Made by a program: the position numbers and the translations under genes. From NCBI GenBank assembly GCA_029717555.1, contig JAMDHS010000012.1, positions 124,001 to 188,000 of the forward strand: DNA of 64,000 bases, read 5' to 3'. This DNA is from Peribolospora baueri (taxonomy: Eukaryota; Basidiomycota; Peribolosporomycetes; Peribolosporales; Peribolosporaceae). The notes under the pieces are model-generated. The model was not told where the DNA came from. It did no database searches and saw only the letters and a program-made list of their open reading frames with translations. Positions 10,567 to 21,539 of the stretch are shown piece by piece. Every line of letters starts with the position of its first letter. Within the stretch, counting starts at the first letter, position 1.

Positions 10567-11926
10567 TCAAGCAAACACGTTCCTGTCCGCAAGCTCATCC
10601 TCAGGCAACCGAACAGCCTCCATCTTCCTCTTCCTCTCCTCTTCCGCCGCCTTGCGCTCGCCAAACTTGGTACCCTTGGCCAGGCGTTGTTGGTGTCGGA
10701 TGGCGTTGGGGGAGACGTATTCTGTAAGGGGTGTCCAGATCAAGTCAGTCACGCTTCCGGGGGCCGTAAAGAGAAAGAGAGAAAGAAAGAAAGAAAGAAG
10801 AAAAAAAGAAAAAGAAAAAGAAAAAGCAAAAAAGCTCACCAGAATTTTCAAACACGACAGCGCCATTGAAAGACCCTTCAAAGATCTTGATGGGCGTCAA
10901 GACGAGACGCGGCCCAATCTCTGTTAGCGTTGTCTTTGGCGTTGGCTTGTCCCTGCCTTTTTTCTTTCCCTTGCCCTTCTCCTTGGTCTTGCCCTCGCCG
11001 TCCTCGTCTTCGCCATCGACATCGGTAAAGCCGGCATGAGTATCTTTCTCAATGATTTGAAAGTTGCGGAACCATATCTTGTTGTCCACCCAGGAGAAAC
11101 TGAGGACGTGGTCGACGAACGGCTTGGATCGTCGAGCGCTTTTGGGCACGCCGAAGATCTGTGGACGGAGGTGGCGGTGGAGGAGAAGAAGAGCAAGTCA
11201 ATAAAAACCAAACAAGCACGACACGGGCCGGCCGGCAAAAATCAAAGAACCACGACATGGAAAGGGAGAGGGAGGACCAAAGCTCGCAGCGCCCTTTATC
11301 AGACCCGCTCATCCATCGACACTCACATGCGACAGGAGCTCCTTCATCAATCGCAGATGCGGCTGGCCATCAAACGTCTTGTCAAAACTCAACAACGGCC
11401 GACTGCCCTTGAGACAGTTGCCCGTCATCTTCAGCTCGTCCATGGTGTGAATGTTCTGAACGTGCATCTTGACGCTCGGTCCGTTTGGCGTTTTGGACAT
11501 CCACATGTAGAGGTCCTGGTGCCGGCGCGCCTCAAAGTAGAGCGTGTTGTTGCAGTTGTACAGCTCGGCCAGCTCGTTGAGCATCAGTAGGTTCGACTTG
11601 GAGTCCAGCTTGGAATCTGGCGCCGCGGGGCGAGGTAGACATGTCAGACGGCCAGCTCTCGTTTCGTTGACGTGACGACCGATGTCCGCATGCTCACCTT
11701 TCTTGGCGTGAGGCATCAGCGCCTCGAGATCGTTCATCAAGTGTCTCATACGAAAGGTGATCCCCCTCGAAGACAAGAGTAGCACCCTCTGCTTGTTCTT
11801 TTTTAACGGCGCCGTCCCGCCGCCCACCACCACATCCTCCAGATCCCCCTCCGCCTTGCGCTTCCCCTTCTCCTTTGCCTTGAGTTTGGCCTCGTTCTTC
11901 TTTTGAGCTGCGAGCACGGTGGCCAT
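10567..11926 (-). CDS. BRX1: Ribosome biogenesis protein Brx1 (Brix domain)
   Basis: Four exons read from the right: 11926-11698, 11616-11327, 11158-10840, 10721-10567; 330 residues. Brx1 is a nucleolar factor for early 60S subunit assembly. The Brix domain begins with RVLLLSSRGITFRMRHLMND and continues with the diagnostic LAELYNCNNTLYFEAR, KTPNGPSVKMHVQNIHTM and GNCLKGSRPLLSFDKTF. It goes on with IFGVPKSARRSKPFVDHV, then RLVLTPIKIFEGSF. A Lys/Glu/Asp-rich insert of about 35 residues interrupts the domain before that last strand. Phases at all three introns join correctly. The third intron contains an A/G-rich microsatellite (about 10766-10835). It shares a 293-bp divergent promoter with VPS8. 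Identification is secure. Confidence 0.95.
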
Positions 11927-12219
11927 GACGGGTTGATATGAATGCTTCGTCGTCTCCCTCCGCCCATCCGTGTCGCATCGCGAAGACGACCCAAAAGCTG
12001 CGGCAAGTGCGGGGTTCCCACGGTCAGCGAGCGCACTGGCCGCGATCGCCCATCTTGACCTTGACCTGCCAGTCCCAAGTCGAAGGCGGCGGCCCACTCC
12101 CCACCCGAAGCTCCCCTAGGCATCGCACCGCTTCGCTCGCTCGAGCGGCCAATGCATCCTCTCCATCACCTCAATTTTTTGCAGGTGCTTCGCTCAACCC
12201 GAGTGCAGACGCGGCACTG
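11927..12219. promoter_or_regulatory. Divergent promoter between BRX1 and VPS8
   Basis: Only 293 bp separate the two start codons, so the region must serve both genes. A T-run followed by GCAG at about 12174-12183 resembles a 3' splice site and could end a small 5'-UTR intron of VPS8. I did not find clear PAC or RRPE ribosome-biogenesis elements. Confidence 0.45.
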
Positions 12220-15200
12220 ATGCGTGCCATGGCTTCGCCCAACGGCCGCCAGTCCTCGTCTCCCAACGGCGGCCCCCACCCTTACCGACTCGAAAACGAA
12301 GACGAAGCCGGGCCCACGAGCCGAGGGGAAGATGATCTGGTTGGAAAGAAGGTGGCCAGCGGGGCCGGCGATGGTGGTCTGAGCAATGATCTGGCAGACC
12401 CAGGAAGCGCGCGCGACGAGGATGAAGATGAGCAGTTCGTCTACCCCGGCGACGACGCGGCCGAAGTGGAAGAGGAAGAGGAGGCGTTCACCTACAAGAC
12501 GAGGGTGGATGAGGTCTTACCGGATGAGGAGGGGGAGGCCAGTAGCGAGGTTGCTCGTCGAATGGCTGCGGACGAGGACAGTGACGAGGAGGTTCGGTAC
12601 CGTCGTCAAGTCGGCGAAGAAGAACGGGACGACGAGTCCGTGTCTTCTCGCACCGTGGATGACAGGCCGGGCATGGGAGTAGTGAGTGTACGGCGGAACG
12701 TCTGCTTCACAACGGTCCTGTCTCTGATCACGACATTGGCTTCACTTGGCTCTTTACCCGCAGGCTCCCTCCTCCATCTCGTCAGCCAACGGAGGGCAGT
12801 CCAGACCGCAATCCTACATCTCCCTCGACGAATCGTCCGCCTTTGGTGGCGATACTTCTCAGTACTCTCCTCTGCCCCCCCTGCGCCCCGCCATGCACCC
12901 TTCCGTGTCTCGTCTGCGCTCTGCCTTTTCTCGCAATTCGTCGGCCGTGTCCGTGATATCCTCCAACCCCAGAAGCGCCTCGTTCAGCTCCTTTGCTTCG
13001 TTGCGCGGCCCCTCCGCACCGCAGAACATGCGCATGCCGTCCACGCCGTCGATGTCTTCCCTAAAGACTTCCGCATCTATTCTTCCGCTATTCCCATACG
13101 CCTCCTCGGACGAGAAAGGCAAATCCCCGGAAACACCCGCCAGCCCAATGACCCCAACGTCGACGTATGACGCGCAGCTCCGACGGGATCCATTCCAGTT
13201 CTCCCCGCTTCGGAGCTTGTCTGCTCAGATTTACCCGGTGTCCAAAGCCGCCAAGCTCACGGCGTTGAACGCTTATGGTACTCCCACCGTCATGGCAGTT
13301 AGTGGCGTTATTGCCGTCGGTACGAGCAGGGGCTGGGTGATGGTCTTCGAGTACAATCAAGACCTACGATGCATATGCGGCACAGATAGTCTAGGTGAGC
13401 CTTGCTTGAGTCTGGGTCGTGTCACCCCTTTCGTCCTCCAAGCGCTAAACTTTTACTTACTCTTATTCGCCAGCGAAAGAAAGCGGCGCTGTGACGGCGC
13501 TGGCCATCAGCCACGACCACACCTTTGTCGGTGTCGGTCACGAAAGGGGACACGTCCGCTTGTATGAGTTGCAGAAACCCAACGTCCCAGCTCGTTCCGT
13601 CGCGCCCGTCACCCGGGCCGAAGTGGCCTCTGGTCGACGCGAGGGTCATCTCGCAGGCTCCAAGATCTTGCACATTGCCTTTGTTGCCGCTCGTCACACC
13701 GCCATCGTTACCGCAGACGAATACGGCTTGAGTTTCTATCACGCGCTCGGCAAAGTCCTCATGGTCTCCGCCAACGACACCCTGCGCATCCTTGGACGCT
13801 ATCCGGATCCGCTTCCGTCACGACCTATCCCAGACGGCCATCGCAGGCCACCACGTAAACCTTCGACTATCTTTGCCATGGCACCCTTGCCGTTGGGGCT
13901 TGTTCCGCACATGGCCGAGCGGTATCAGTTCATCGCACTCCTGACGCCAGCCAAGCTCGTCATTGTAGGCCTCAAGCCCGCGCCTCGGACATGGTTTCGC
14001 CGCATGGCTCCCAGAGGCGTCCGAGGAGGCGGTATCGGCAAGGCGTCGGGCCTGCAAACGGAGACTGGTGCGGCGAACGGTGCTCCGGGCGAGATGGCTA
14101 GGGACGAGGCGATCGACGGCTTTCGCGAGGCTTTCTTACGGAGCGACTCATTAGACGCTGAACCTGCGGACGACGAGTTGGCAGGAACCCTCGCCTGGTA
14201 CCCGAGCCGCGAGCTCAAAGGAAACGACGCGTCGACTCTGACCTCGGACAAGACCTCGGAAGGCGCCACTTTTTCATCCCTTGGTCCTGTCCTCGCCTAT
14301 TCGTTCGGCCGTCGTATTTTCATCTTACACTTCGCTGTCGTCAAGGTGCAGAAGCGGCAGGCGGGCGCGACGCCCCCAAACGGTTCGGAAACCCCGCGGC
14401 GCTCTGAACCTGAGGCGCAACGGGTTGATATACGGGAAGGGCAATCGTTCCAAGAGGAGGACACAGTTGTGGCTATGCAGTGGTTGTCTCAACATGTGTG
14501 TCCACGTCCGCGTATGAGTCCAAACGCAGCGGCCGGTCCGAAGCTCACGATTGTTCTCTTGATACTATGCACAGCTGCTCCTCGTCATGACGCGCCAATC
14601 CCTCTCCCTTTACGACCTTCGCAAGGGCTCTCGCTCCGAGAAGCAAGGCCTGGATTTCTGGACACATGACGTACTTGCCCACGACTGGTATCGCAGGGCT
14701 CTGCGCGGCCGTGGTAGCGGAACAGACGAGGATGATCAAGCTCGAGTGGCCGAATCAAGGGCTCATAGTTTTCGTTGTTACAAGGGAAAGGTTTTCCTTC
14801 TGGTGAGTCGCTATAGCCGGTATTCTCGGGCACACATGTACCGTAAACTGACACACAATCAATAACCTCGTCTCGAAGACGCGGACAGGCGTCCTCGTCG
14901 GTACGCTGGTCTCGTGGGCGGATCGCATCCTGGCTTGCGTTCGAAAGGGCGATTTCTTGCAAGCCATCGACTTGGCGACATCCTTCTACACTGGCGAGGC
15001 AGACGGTTCAACCGTTGGCCTCCCGGACGATCGCGACAGAGTGCAGGCCATTGTGGGCGAGAAACTGCGAAGCCTCATGACTGCATCTGTCCAGTACGCG
15101 TTTGCGGAAGAGCGCATGACGGACGGCACGCACGACTCACCGGATGGCCGAGGCGTGGACCGAACGCCGCTGTTCGAGGGCCTAGTTGCAACGGTGGCTC

Positions 15201-17932
15201 GCGCTTGCCTGGCTCTCAACCACTGGGACTTTCTCTTTGAGGACCTTTATGAGCGATACCGGGAGAACGGCATCCAGGGTATCTTCGTTTCTCAGCTGGA
15301 ACCCTTCGTCATGAACGGCTTCGTTCGCCAAGTACCGCCCAACATCGTACAGCAGCTCATCCAGTATCACGCCACGCGAGAGCAGTACGACCGAGCGGAA
15401 ACTATCATCTGGCATGTGGACCCTCTTTGCCTCGACCTTGATCAGGCACTAAGTCTCTGCCAGACACACCGGCTCTACGATGCTCTCATTTACGTCTATA
15501 CTCGCGCCATACGCGACTTCGTGTCCCCTGTCGTCGAGCTCCTCGGGCTGATCCGGCAGGTTCAACGGAGTCGAAGACAACGTCCGCGACGAGTGGGCGA
15601 TGCCAATGGCGACGCCAGCATGGACACTTCCATCGAGGCGATGGAGGCGGCCGCGAGAAACGCGTACAAGCTGTTTCGCTACCTTTCCGATGTCCTCACT
15701 GGACTCGAGTACCCCAGCCAGGAACCATTGTCAGAGGAGGAAGCGCTTACGGCCAAGTCGACCATCTACTCGTTTTTCTTCTCCGGACACACAGTCCGTT
15801 GGCCACCAGGCGCCAGTGGGCGGGATGTTCCGGCGTCAGAGGAAGATGGGGAGCCCGAGTCCACTTACCCTTACCTTCGACTCGTGGTGCGCTTCGATGC
15901 CGAAGCGTTCCTGGACGCTCTGGACAGCGCCTTCGAGGACTCTTTCCTCAACGACGATGCCGCTAACAAGCATGTCAACCGGCAACTCATTGTCAATATC
16001 CTCCTCGACATCATGGACTCGTCAGGGTTCACGCCATCGGACATCACCTTTCTTCAAATTTTCGTCGCACGCAACCTGCCTAAATACCCCCAGTTCGTCC
16101 TTCTTAAACCTTCAATATTGCATCGTCTCCTCGTCGGTCTGACAGTCAGTCCGGACCAAAGCACACGGGACGATCGCCAGCTGGCGGTGGAATACCTGCT
16201 TTCCGTCTACACACCCCATGATGGGGACCGCATACTGGAGCTGTTCGAGAGGGCTGGCTTCTTCCGCATTCTTCGATCGGCATACCGATCTGAAAAGGCG
16301 TGGGGGAGCCTCCTCTCGACGTACCTGCGCGATCCGGACGTCGGCAACGACATTTTCATTCACGCCGCCGACGTCCTTGCGATGAGCTCTCGAGATAGCA
16401 AGCAGGTTGACCGAGAAGCTTCCCTGACCGTTATGGATGCGGTCCCGCAATTGATCGACGCCGGCGTTCGACAGACGGCCATCCTGGTCGATCGCTTCCT
16501 CCCCGAACTGCATGATGACGTCGTGAGCCGTCTCGCCGATTCCGAGCACAAGCAGTTCGCTTATCTGCGTTGCTTCTTGGAGCCGGAGGCGAGCTTGGAC
16601 GAGGCGGAGGAGCAGGCAGGGGATGAGCCGCTTCTGGGAAACTCTGGTCTGCAGCAAGCAGCCGATCATCTCAACACTGCCGCTCGCAGCCTCTACATCA
16701 CGCTGCTCAGCAGACATGACCCGCGCGGCGTTTTGCGTAACCTCGATGCGCAGCCACGAGACTTCTTCGACCTCGAGCATGTCGTCTCGACATGTCGAGA
16801 TGGAGAGGTGTTCGACGCCATGCTGTGGGCTATTGATCGGCAGGGGGAGCCGATGGCTGCTTTCGATGCTCTCGATGAGGTTGTCTCAAGTCTTACGCAA
16901 CTCCTCACGAAAGCGCTTTATAATGAGGAGGCTACGGCCGTCGCGGAAGCCCGAGCACGGCAGCAACGGCTTCTGGAGCAGCTACAGAGTGTGGCGAGCA
17001 TGGGCGCACGGCTATGCGTCGAGCACTCGAAGCTCGTTCCGCAGCCCTCTGATTTCCACAGCGGTGAACTTTGGTTCCGCCTACTCCACAGCCTCGTTCA
17101 CCTCGTGCAAGCTGTCGCTCAGACCTGCCAGCCGTTGGCCGGGCCCGATTGGGTGGTCATGAGCAATGAGGAGAAAGTTCGAGCACAGCAAGCGGCAGAG
17201 GTCCTCGAACAGTGCCGCGGCTTCATGCAACAGTCACTCTCTTCCCTAGTAAGCACCACTTCAACGTCTTCAATATCGTTTCCCCTACTCTTCAAGCGAC
17301 TCGTCGAGGCTGGCAGCTCGATCCACCAGGACGATTCGTACTCATTCTCCGACGACGCGCCGCGGGGTGGCTTCTACGCCGAGTTCCGATCGATTCTATC
17401 TGGGATGTTGGACACGTACCGTCACGAGGAGAACCTTTTGCGAATCACCAACCGCCTTTTCGATCGGGACCTCTTCAACCACGTCGAGGAGCTACACGTT
17501 CAGAGGCTGCGCGGTTGGAGGATGAAAGGCTCCAGGGGGGCGCCACCGGCGTGCGCAAAATGCGGAGAAGTGATTGGCGAACCGGTTTCTGGAGGACGAA
17601 AGGCCGCTCGGGGTTGGCAGAGATTGGAACCATTGACGCCGCGAACCCCACACACGCCTCGGACACCTCGGACACCCAACGGGCATCCGCCCGTCTCACC
17701 TGGCTTCGTCGACAAGGGCAAAGCTGTCGATCGCACCGGCACCTCGCAGACGTATTACGACGAGCAGGAGGGTTTCCGGTGGGATCGCCGACCGTCGCAT
17801 CACGAGGAAGAGGAAGAGGGAGAGGACGATCTGGAAGATCATGCGGTAGTCATACTCATGAATGGGGTTGTCTATCATCGTCGCTGCGTCCCAGCGGATC
17901 TGGCCATGCGGATAGATGAGCAGCGGCAGTGA
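12220..17932 (+). CDS. VPS8: Vps8, CORVET tethering complex subunit
   Basis: Five exons: 12220-12681, 12764-13394, 13474-14495, 14575-14802, 14879-17932; about 1798 residues. Vps8 links CORVET to Rab5 (Vps21) on endosomes and promotes fusion. The first ~330 residues are acidic and Ser-rich. A WD40-like propeller follows (GVIAVGTSRGWVMVFEYN, AVTALAISHDHTFVGVGHERG). Next comes the helical Vps8 core from about residue 780 (GDFLQAIDLATSFYTG). At the C-terminus there is a zinc-binding pair CAKCGEVI (about residue 1673) and, ~100 residues later, VVILMNGVVYHRRC, as in a RING. The final Cys pair expected of a full RING is missing. Exon 5 could also begin at 14888, another in-phase AG. A 48-nt stretch inside exon 5 looks like a retained intron. 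Start could equally be the ATG at 12229. The family call is confident; the very N-terminus is not. Confidence 0.9.
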
Positions 17933-18292
17933 CGCCAGATCAGACAGCAGGACAGATCATCCCTATGCTTTCGACCGTCTACTGCCAGACGCCAGAAGAC
18001 GTTTTCCTTCCTCTTTCTCGCTCTTGCTTTCCTCGATCTTTCTGCTTCTCCTATTCGCTCAGAGCATCGCTTCACATACCCCTATCCCACGTATACTAGG
18101 TATTCCGAACCTCGCTCCACGCTTTGCTTGCGCCATGCGCGCGCGTTATTCGTATCCCGTATCTATCACTTCACTTCAGAGACCTCTCTCACTCTGACTA
18201 AAGTCTCTCGAGACTCGGGCGGAGTGAAGAAAGGGAGGGGAGGAGAGAGGAAGCCGGCCGGTGCATCGGATCGTGTCTTCGCGTGCCTAGCA
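17933..18292. other. VPS8 3' flank up to the inverted-repeat element
   Basis: 360 bp of C/T-rich sequence with no gene. It presumably contains the VPS8 3' UTR and ends at the left edge of the TIR element. Confidence 0.45.
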
Positions 18293-18330
18293 CTATTAAC
18301 ATAACGACGTCCTATTAACATAACGACGTC
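18293..18330. repeat. 19-bp terminal tandem duplication at the left end
   Basis: CTATTAACATAACGACGTC occurs twice back to back, at 18293-18311 and 18312-18330. The right end has only one diverged copy, so the true left terminus may be either copy. Confidence 0.9.
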
Positions 18331-18472
18331 TGCAAAACTTGATTACGTAAAAATATATCTTGAGTTGTCGAATATTCGTCTTGCCTGTCCGAATGGTTTT
18401 CCTGCAACCCTTCAGACAATACATTGCTAATAAAGCATTTAGGTAATCTTGCCACCTAGACCATACCCTGTC
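18293..18472 (+). repeat. Left inverted-repeat arm
   Basis: 180 bp, clearly more A/T-rich than the neighbouring genes. It pairs in inverted orientation with 20329-20608; the match ends inward at CCTGTC. Confidence 0.8.
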
Positions 18473-18879
18473 AAAAAAAGAGAAGATCTCGAGACTGACC
18501 ATGCCATATCTCGCCTTCTGAATGGTGCAAAGTTCTGGTTAGCATACTCGTAAACCTTTCTAAGGTCGCCGTAATTCTGTTGACTTTGAGATGGTACTGT
18601 AACGACTTAAGAGGCTCAGTGTATTCCAATTTCCAAGGGGACAACCCGGGCGGACGGTGATGACCCCTCTGCCACGCCAGACCTAACCTACACGTCACTA
18701 GGGGCACATGAACCTGCACGTGACCCCCTGCGCGTGAGGGAGTGCCGCTACAGGTACATCTTGAAGAGAGACATTCGTACGTCTTGCGACGGATCCCCGT
18801 CAAGCAATGTGAATCTTGCTTGTCGCGGTCCTGTATAACTTTGCCGCGGTAAGGGTTAGGGTAGTCAGCCCGCTTCCGC

Positions 18880-19333
18880 TTGATCCGTGTTTTCTTTCTT
18901 GCTCGGGAGTCAGTCTCCTACGTCCATCCGCCAGCGACACTGGGGCGGCAGCCGTATCGGCCGCGTCTCACCGAAGAGCTTTCTTCGTGTCTACGTGTCA
19001 ACGATGGCGAAATCCGCAAGAATCCCGAAATTGACCATATCCGGCACTCCAATACCCTTCCCGTCGCCCTGAGGCGCACGGTACCCATCCTCTGGATCAA
19101 TCCACATGAAGCGAGAGGGCTGAGTAGGCGCGTCGATCGTGAGAAGCTTTTTGATCCACAAGAATCGCATCGGCCGCACCGCCGCTTGTGTGCTCCCCAG
19201 CTCGACTCTATCAAGTCGCCGAACCGCCAACTCCGACCGGGATGTTCTTCGGCTAGCTTCGCCAAAGGTTGCTTGGGTAAAGGGAGGAAGGCGCCCCTCG
19301 AAAATGGACGAGGCAGGCTTGAAGATCGCTTGG

Positions 19334-19366
<33 letters not shown>

Positions 19367-19620
19367 CGGAGAGGGCGTGGTTCGAGGAGCAAGCCGCCGC
19401 GGGGACGTTGCCGGAGGGGATCGACGTCGCGCTTTGGACGGCTTGCGTGGAGGCAGAGGAGAGGCATCGGAAGGAGATGAGGGCTTGGATACCGAGGGAC
19501 TGGAACAGCCGGCGACGGTGGGATGTTTTGCTCGTCGACGAACACGTCCCTGACGATATTCGAAAGATACATCATATCGTTCGACCTTATCCTCTTGGGT
19601 TCGTACTGGCGTGGTTGTAA
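18880..19620 (+). other. Unassigned open frame inside the TIR element
   Basis: An open stretch of 246 codons with no usable ATG at its beginning. Its last ~85 codons look protein-like (AERAWFEEQAAAGTLPEGI, then HRKEMRAWIPRDW), after an Asp run encoded by a GAC microsatellite. The opposite strand is also open over much of the same region and carries VRDVFVDEQNIP, faintly like the start of a GNAT acetyltransferase. I cannot decide the strand or function; it may be a decayed or captured gene fragment. Confidence 0.25.
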
Positions 19621-20116
19621 AGGATTTGTAATTCAATGAGACCGAACAGGCACGTCGACAAAGTAGGGCAAATTACTCACAAATTCCATCACGGGAAACT
19701 TCGCTTGCCCTAGTCCGTGCAGGTCAGTCGCTCTCCCCATCGCCCACATACTTTAGGCGGTCGCTTTGAGCGCGCCGTTCTTCACGGCCAAGTCTGTTTC
19801 TGGGGCTGCCTCTCTCGCCTTTCGAGCCATCTCTACCTCGAAATAGTTGGAGAATCGTGTGCAGAGAGTGGGCGGTATCGCAAACGAGATGGTGTCCCAA
19901 AACACAAAAAGGAAAGTATCAACGGCGCAAGACATGGACCCACTACGAGGGCCTCCCTCATCCTTCCGCGCCCCCCACGGGAGCCCCAACTTGACCTTGG
20001 CCTTTTTGGAGCCTTTCACCCGCGTACGGGGTAGGTACCATGCCGCGCCCTCGACCTTGATCATAATCTCAACTGGGGCGAACGGCGCCTGGGGACCTTG
20101 GGAGTACAAGTCCTTG

Positions 20117-20360
20117 CCCTCATGCCGCCGCGGTTACATCGGCTCTGGAGGCTGGTTTCCCCTTGCCGTGCTTTTTGTTCGCGCCTTTCTTCGTTGGGGC
20201 CTTCCGACGAGGGGGGACAGCGACGAGTTCGATAGGTGTCTGCGAACCGGACACGTACTCCTCGTGTTCCACTTGTAATGCCCCTCGATGTTCGCGTCCG
20301 AGAAGCGGTATTGAAGAGCCCCAGTCATGACAGGATGGATGGTCTAGTGGGCAAGATTAC
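20117..20360 (-). other. Unassigned open frame at the right inner border of the TIR element
   Basis: Reading leftwards from inside the right arm, one frame is open for roughly 75 codons and includes HDWGSSIPLLGREHRGALQ, VEHEEYVSGSQTPIELVAV and a Lys-rich tail, then a stop. A different frame offers a real ATG at 20328 but only 64 codons. The first looks like the C-terminus of a basic protein. No family recognised; possibly a captured fragment. Confidence 0.25.
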
Positions 20361-20608
20361 CTAAAAGCTTTATCAATGCATTGTCTGCAGGGTTGCAGGA
20401 AAACCATTCGGACAGTCAAGACGAATGTTCGACACCTTGAGATTAATGTTTGGGTAAGCAAGATGAATGTTCGGCAAATGGATGTTTGACACCTTAAGAT
20501 TAATGTTTAAGCAAGCAAAATGAATGTTCGACAACTCCAAATTGATGTTTAGGTAAGCAAGGTTAATGTCTGGGTAAGAATGTTTCACAGACATCGTTTT
20601 GTTAATAG
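20329..20608 (-). repeat. Right inverted-repeat arm with expanded subterminal repeats
   Basis: On the minus strand it starts CTATTAACAAAACGATGTCTG. It then repeats a ~40-nt unit built from TGTCGAACATTC, TCTTGCTTACC and AAACATTAATCT about three times between 20430 and 20580, where the left arm has a single unit. It ends inward at CCTGTC. Confidence 0.8.
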
Positions 20609-21539
20609 TAGGGCATGCCTACACGCCGATCAGAAAGGAAAGGTGTCGGGGAACCTCCCGGCGGGGTCTTCCTGATTTGATTTGGCATCGGGGACAGACG
20701 CTCTCGAAGATATTCTTGTGGAACGCTCACGAGCGAACGCTCTGCGAGGGGACGGGATCGCGCTTCTTCAAGTCGAGTCGGAGAGGAGAGGATGGAACGT
20801 GGGGTCGGGGCCACAAGAGACGGAAGGAGGTGTCGTCGGGCACATGGCGCCACCACGCATGTTCACTTTCGCTTCGCTTCGCTTTCGTGGCTGTGGCCAT
20901 GACCGCATGAGGGGGAAAGGAGAAAAAAAGGACCATCATACTGGAAAAAAAGGGCTCCCGTAGATAAACAAACGTAAAACGAACGGAAACGCGGGACGCG
21001 AAAAAAGGTACATCGACACGACAACGTATCAACACAGCGTTAGTACACATCAACCTATCGTCGGGGATAGGCGTTACAGAGCGGAGCGGTCGGCCGATCC
21101 GTCGTTGACAAACAAGATAAAAGGGAAAAAGGGGGGAAAGGAAAAAAGAAAAGAGAAGGGTATGGGGCGGGAGACAAGGGGGCGAGTCATAGTTCTTGGG
21201 TATGGGGTATATGCGGTCGGCGTCGGCGCGGTGGCGAGGGGAGGGCGCGCAACTGTTCCGATTCAGGGTTGTTGAGAAGAGACGGGAGAAAGGCGCACGA
21301 ACGGACGGGGAAGTATGGATGGAGGGCCGAGGCAAGGTAAGCCAAGCCAAGTTAAGTTGAGCGGAGTCGGGAGCCACCGAGAGACGACGAGAGGGAACGG
21401 TCTGACGAGCGAGGGCCGTTCGAACCGAGCGAGACTGGCCTACCACGCCGGGGGTCTCTGCTTATCGGGGTTATCGCATTCCGCAAGCGGCGGTGTGACG
21501 ACGTGAGCGGGTTGGTCGCCGAGTCACACGTCTTCGCGC
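20609..21539. other. Intergenic region between TIR element and the SUR7-like gene
   Basis: About 930 bp with no supported gene. A 239-codon minus-strand frame crosses 20727-21446, but it is Ser/Pro/Phe/Arg-rich, lacks domain signatures and lies where the SUR7-like 3' UTR is expected. Confidence 0.45.

Larger units (their letters stand above)
18293..20608. mobile_element. TIR-flanked DNA element, about 2.3 kb, probably non-autonomous
   Basis: The left arm (18293-18472) and the right arm (20329-20608) are inverted copies of each other. The outermost bases agree as CTATTAACA, AACGA and GTCTG. The best inner match, about 110 bp, runs from TGTCGAA through TGTCCGAATGGTTTTCCTGC and GGTAATCTTGCC to CTAGACCAT and CCTGTC. 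The ~1.86-kb interior shows no transposase motif that I recognise, only fragmented open frames. The right arm is about 100 bp longer because of extra subterminal repeat units. No convincing target-site duplication was seen. The superfamily is therefore unassigned; the left end reads CACTA but the right end does not match that, so a CACTA call is not made. A plain DNA transposon derivative or a composite fold-back element are both possible. Confidence 0.7.

Noticed and set aside
18291-18300. CACTA terminus suggesting a CACTA transposon
   Set aside because: The right end reads inward as CTACTATTAAC and does not mirror CACTA; no transposase or 3-bp target duplication seen.
18849-18865. AAGGGTTAGGG, telomere-repeat-like
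   Set aside because: Only one full TTAGGG plus a partial unit, internal to the TIR element; too short for an interstitial telomere tract.
20727-21446. 239-codon minus-strand frame
   Set aside because: No domain, biased composition, and sits in the expected 3' UTR of the SUR7-like gene.
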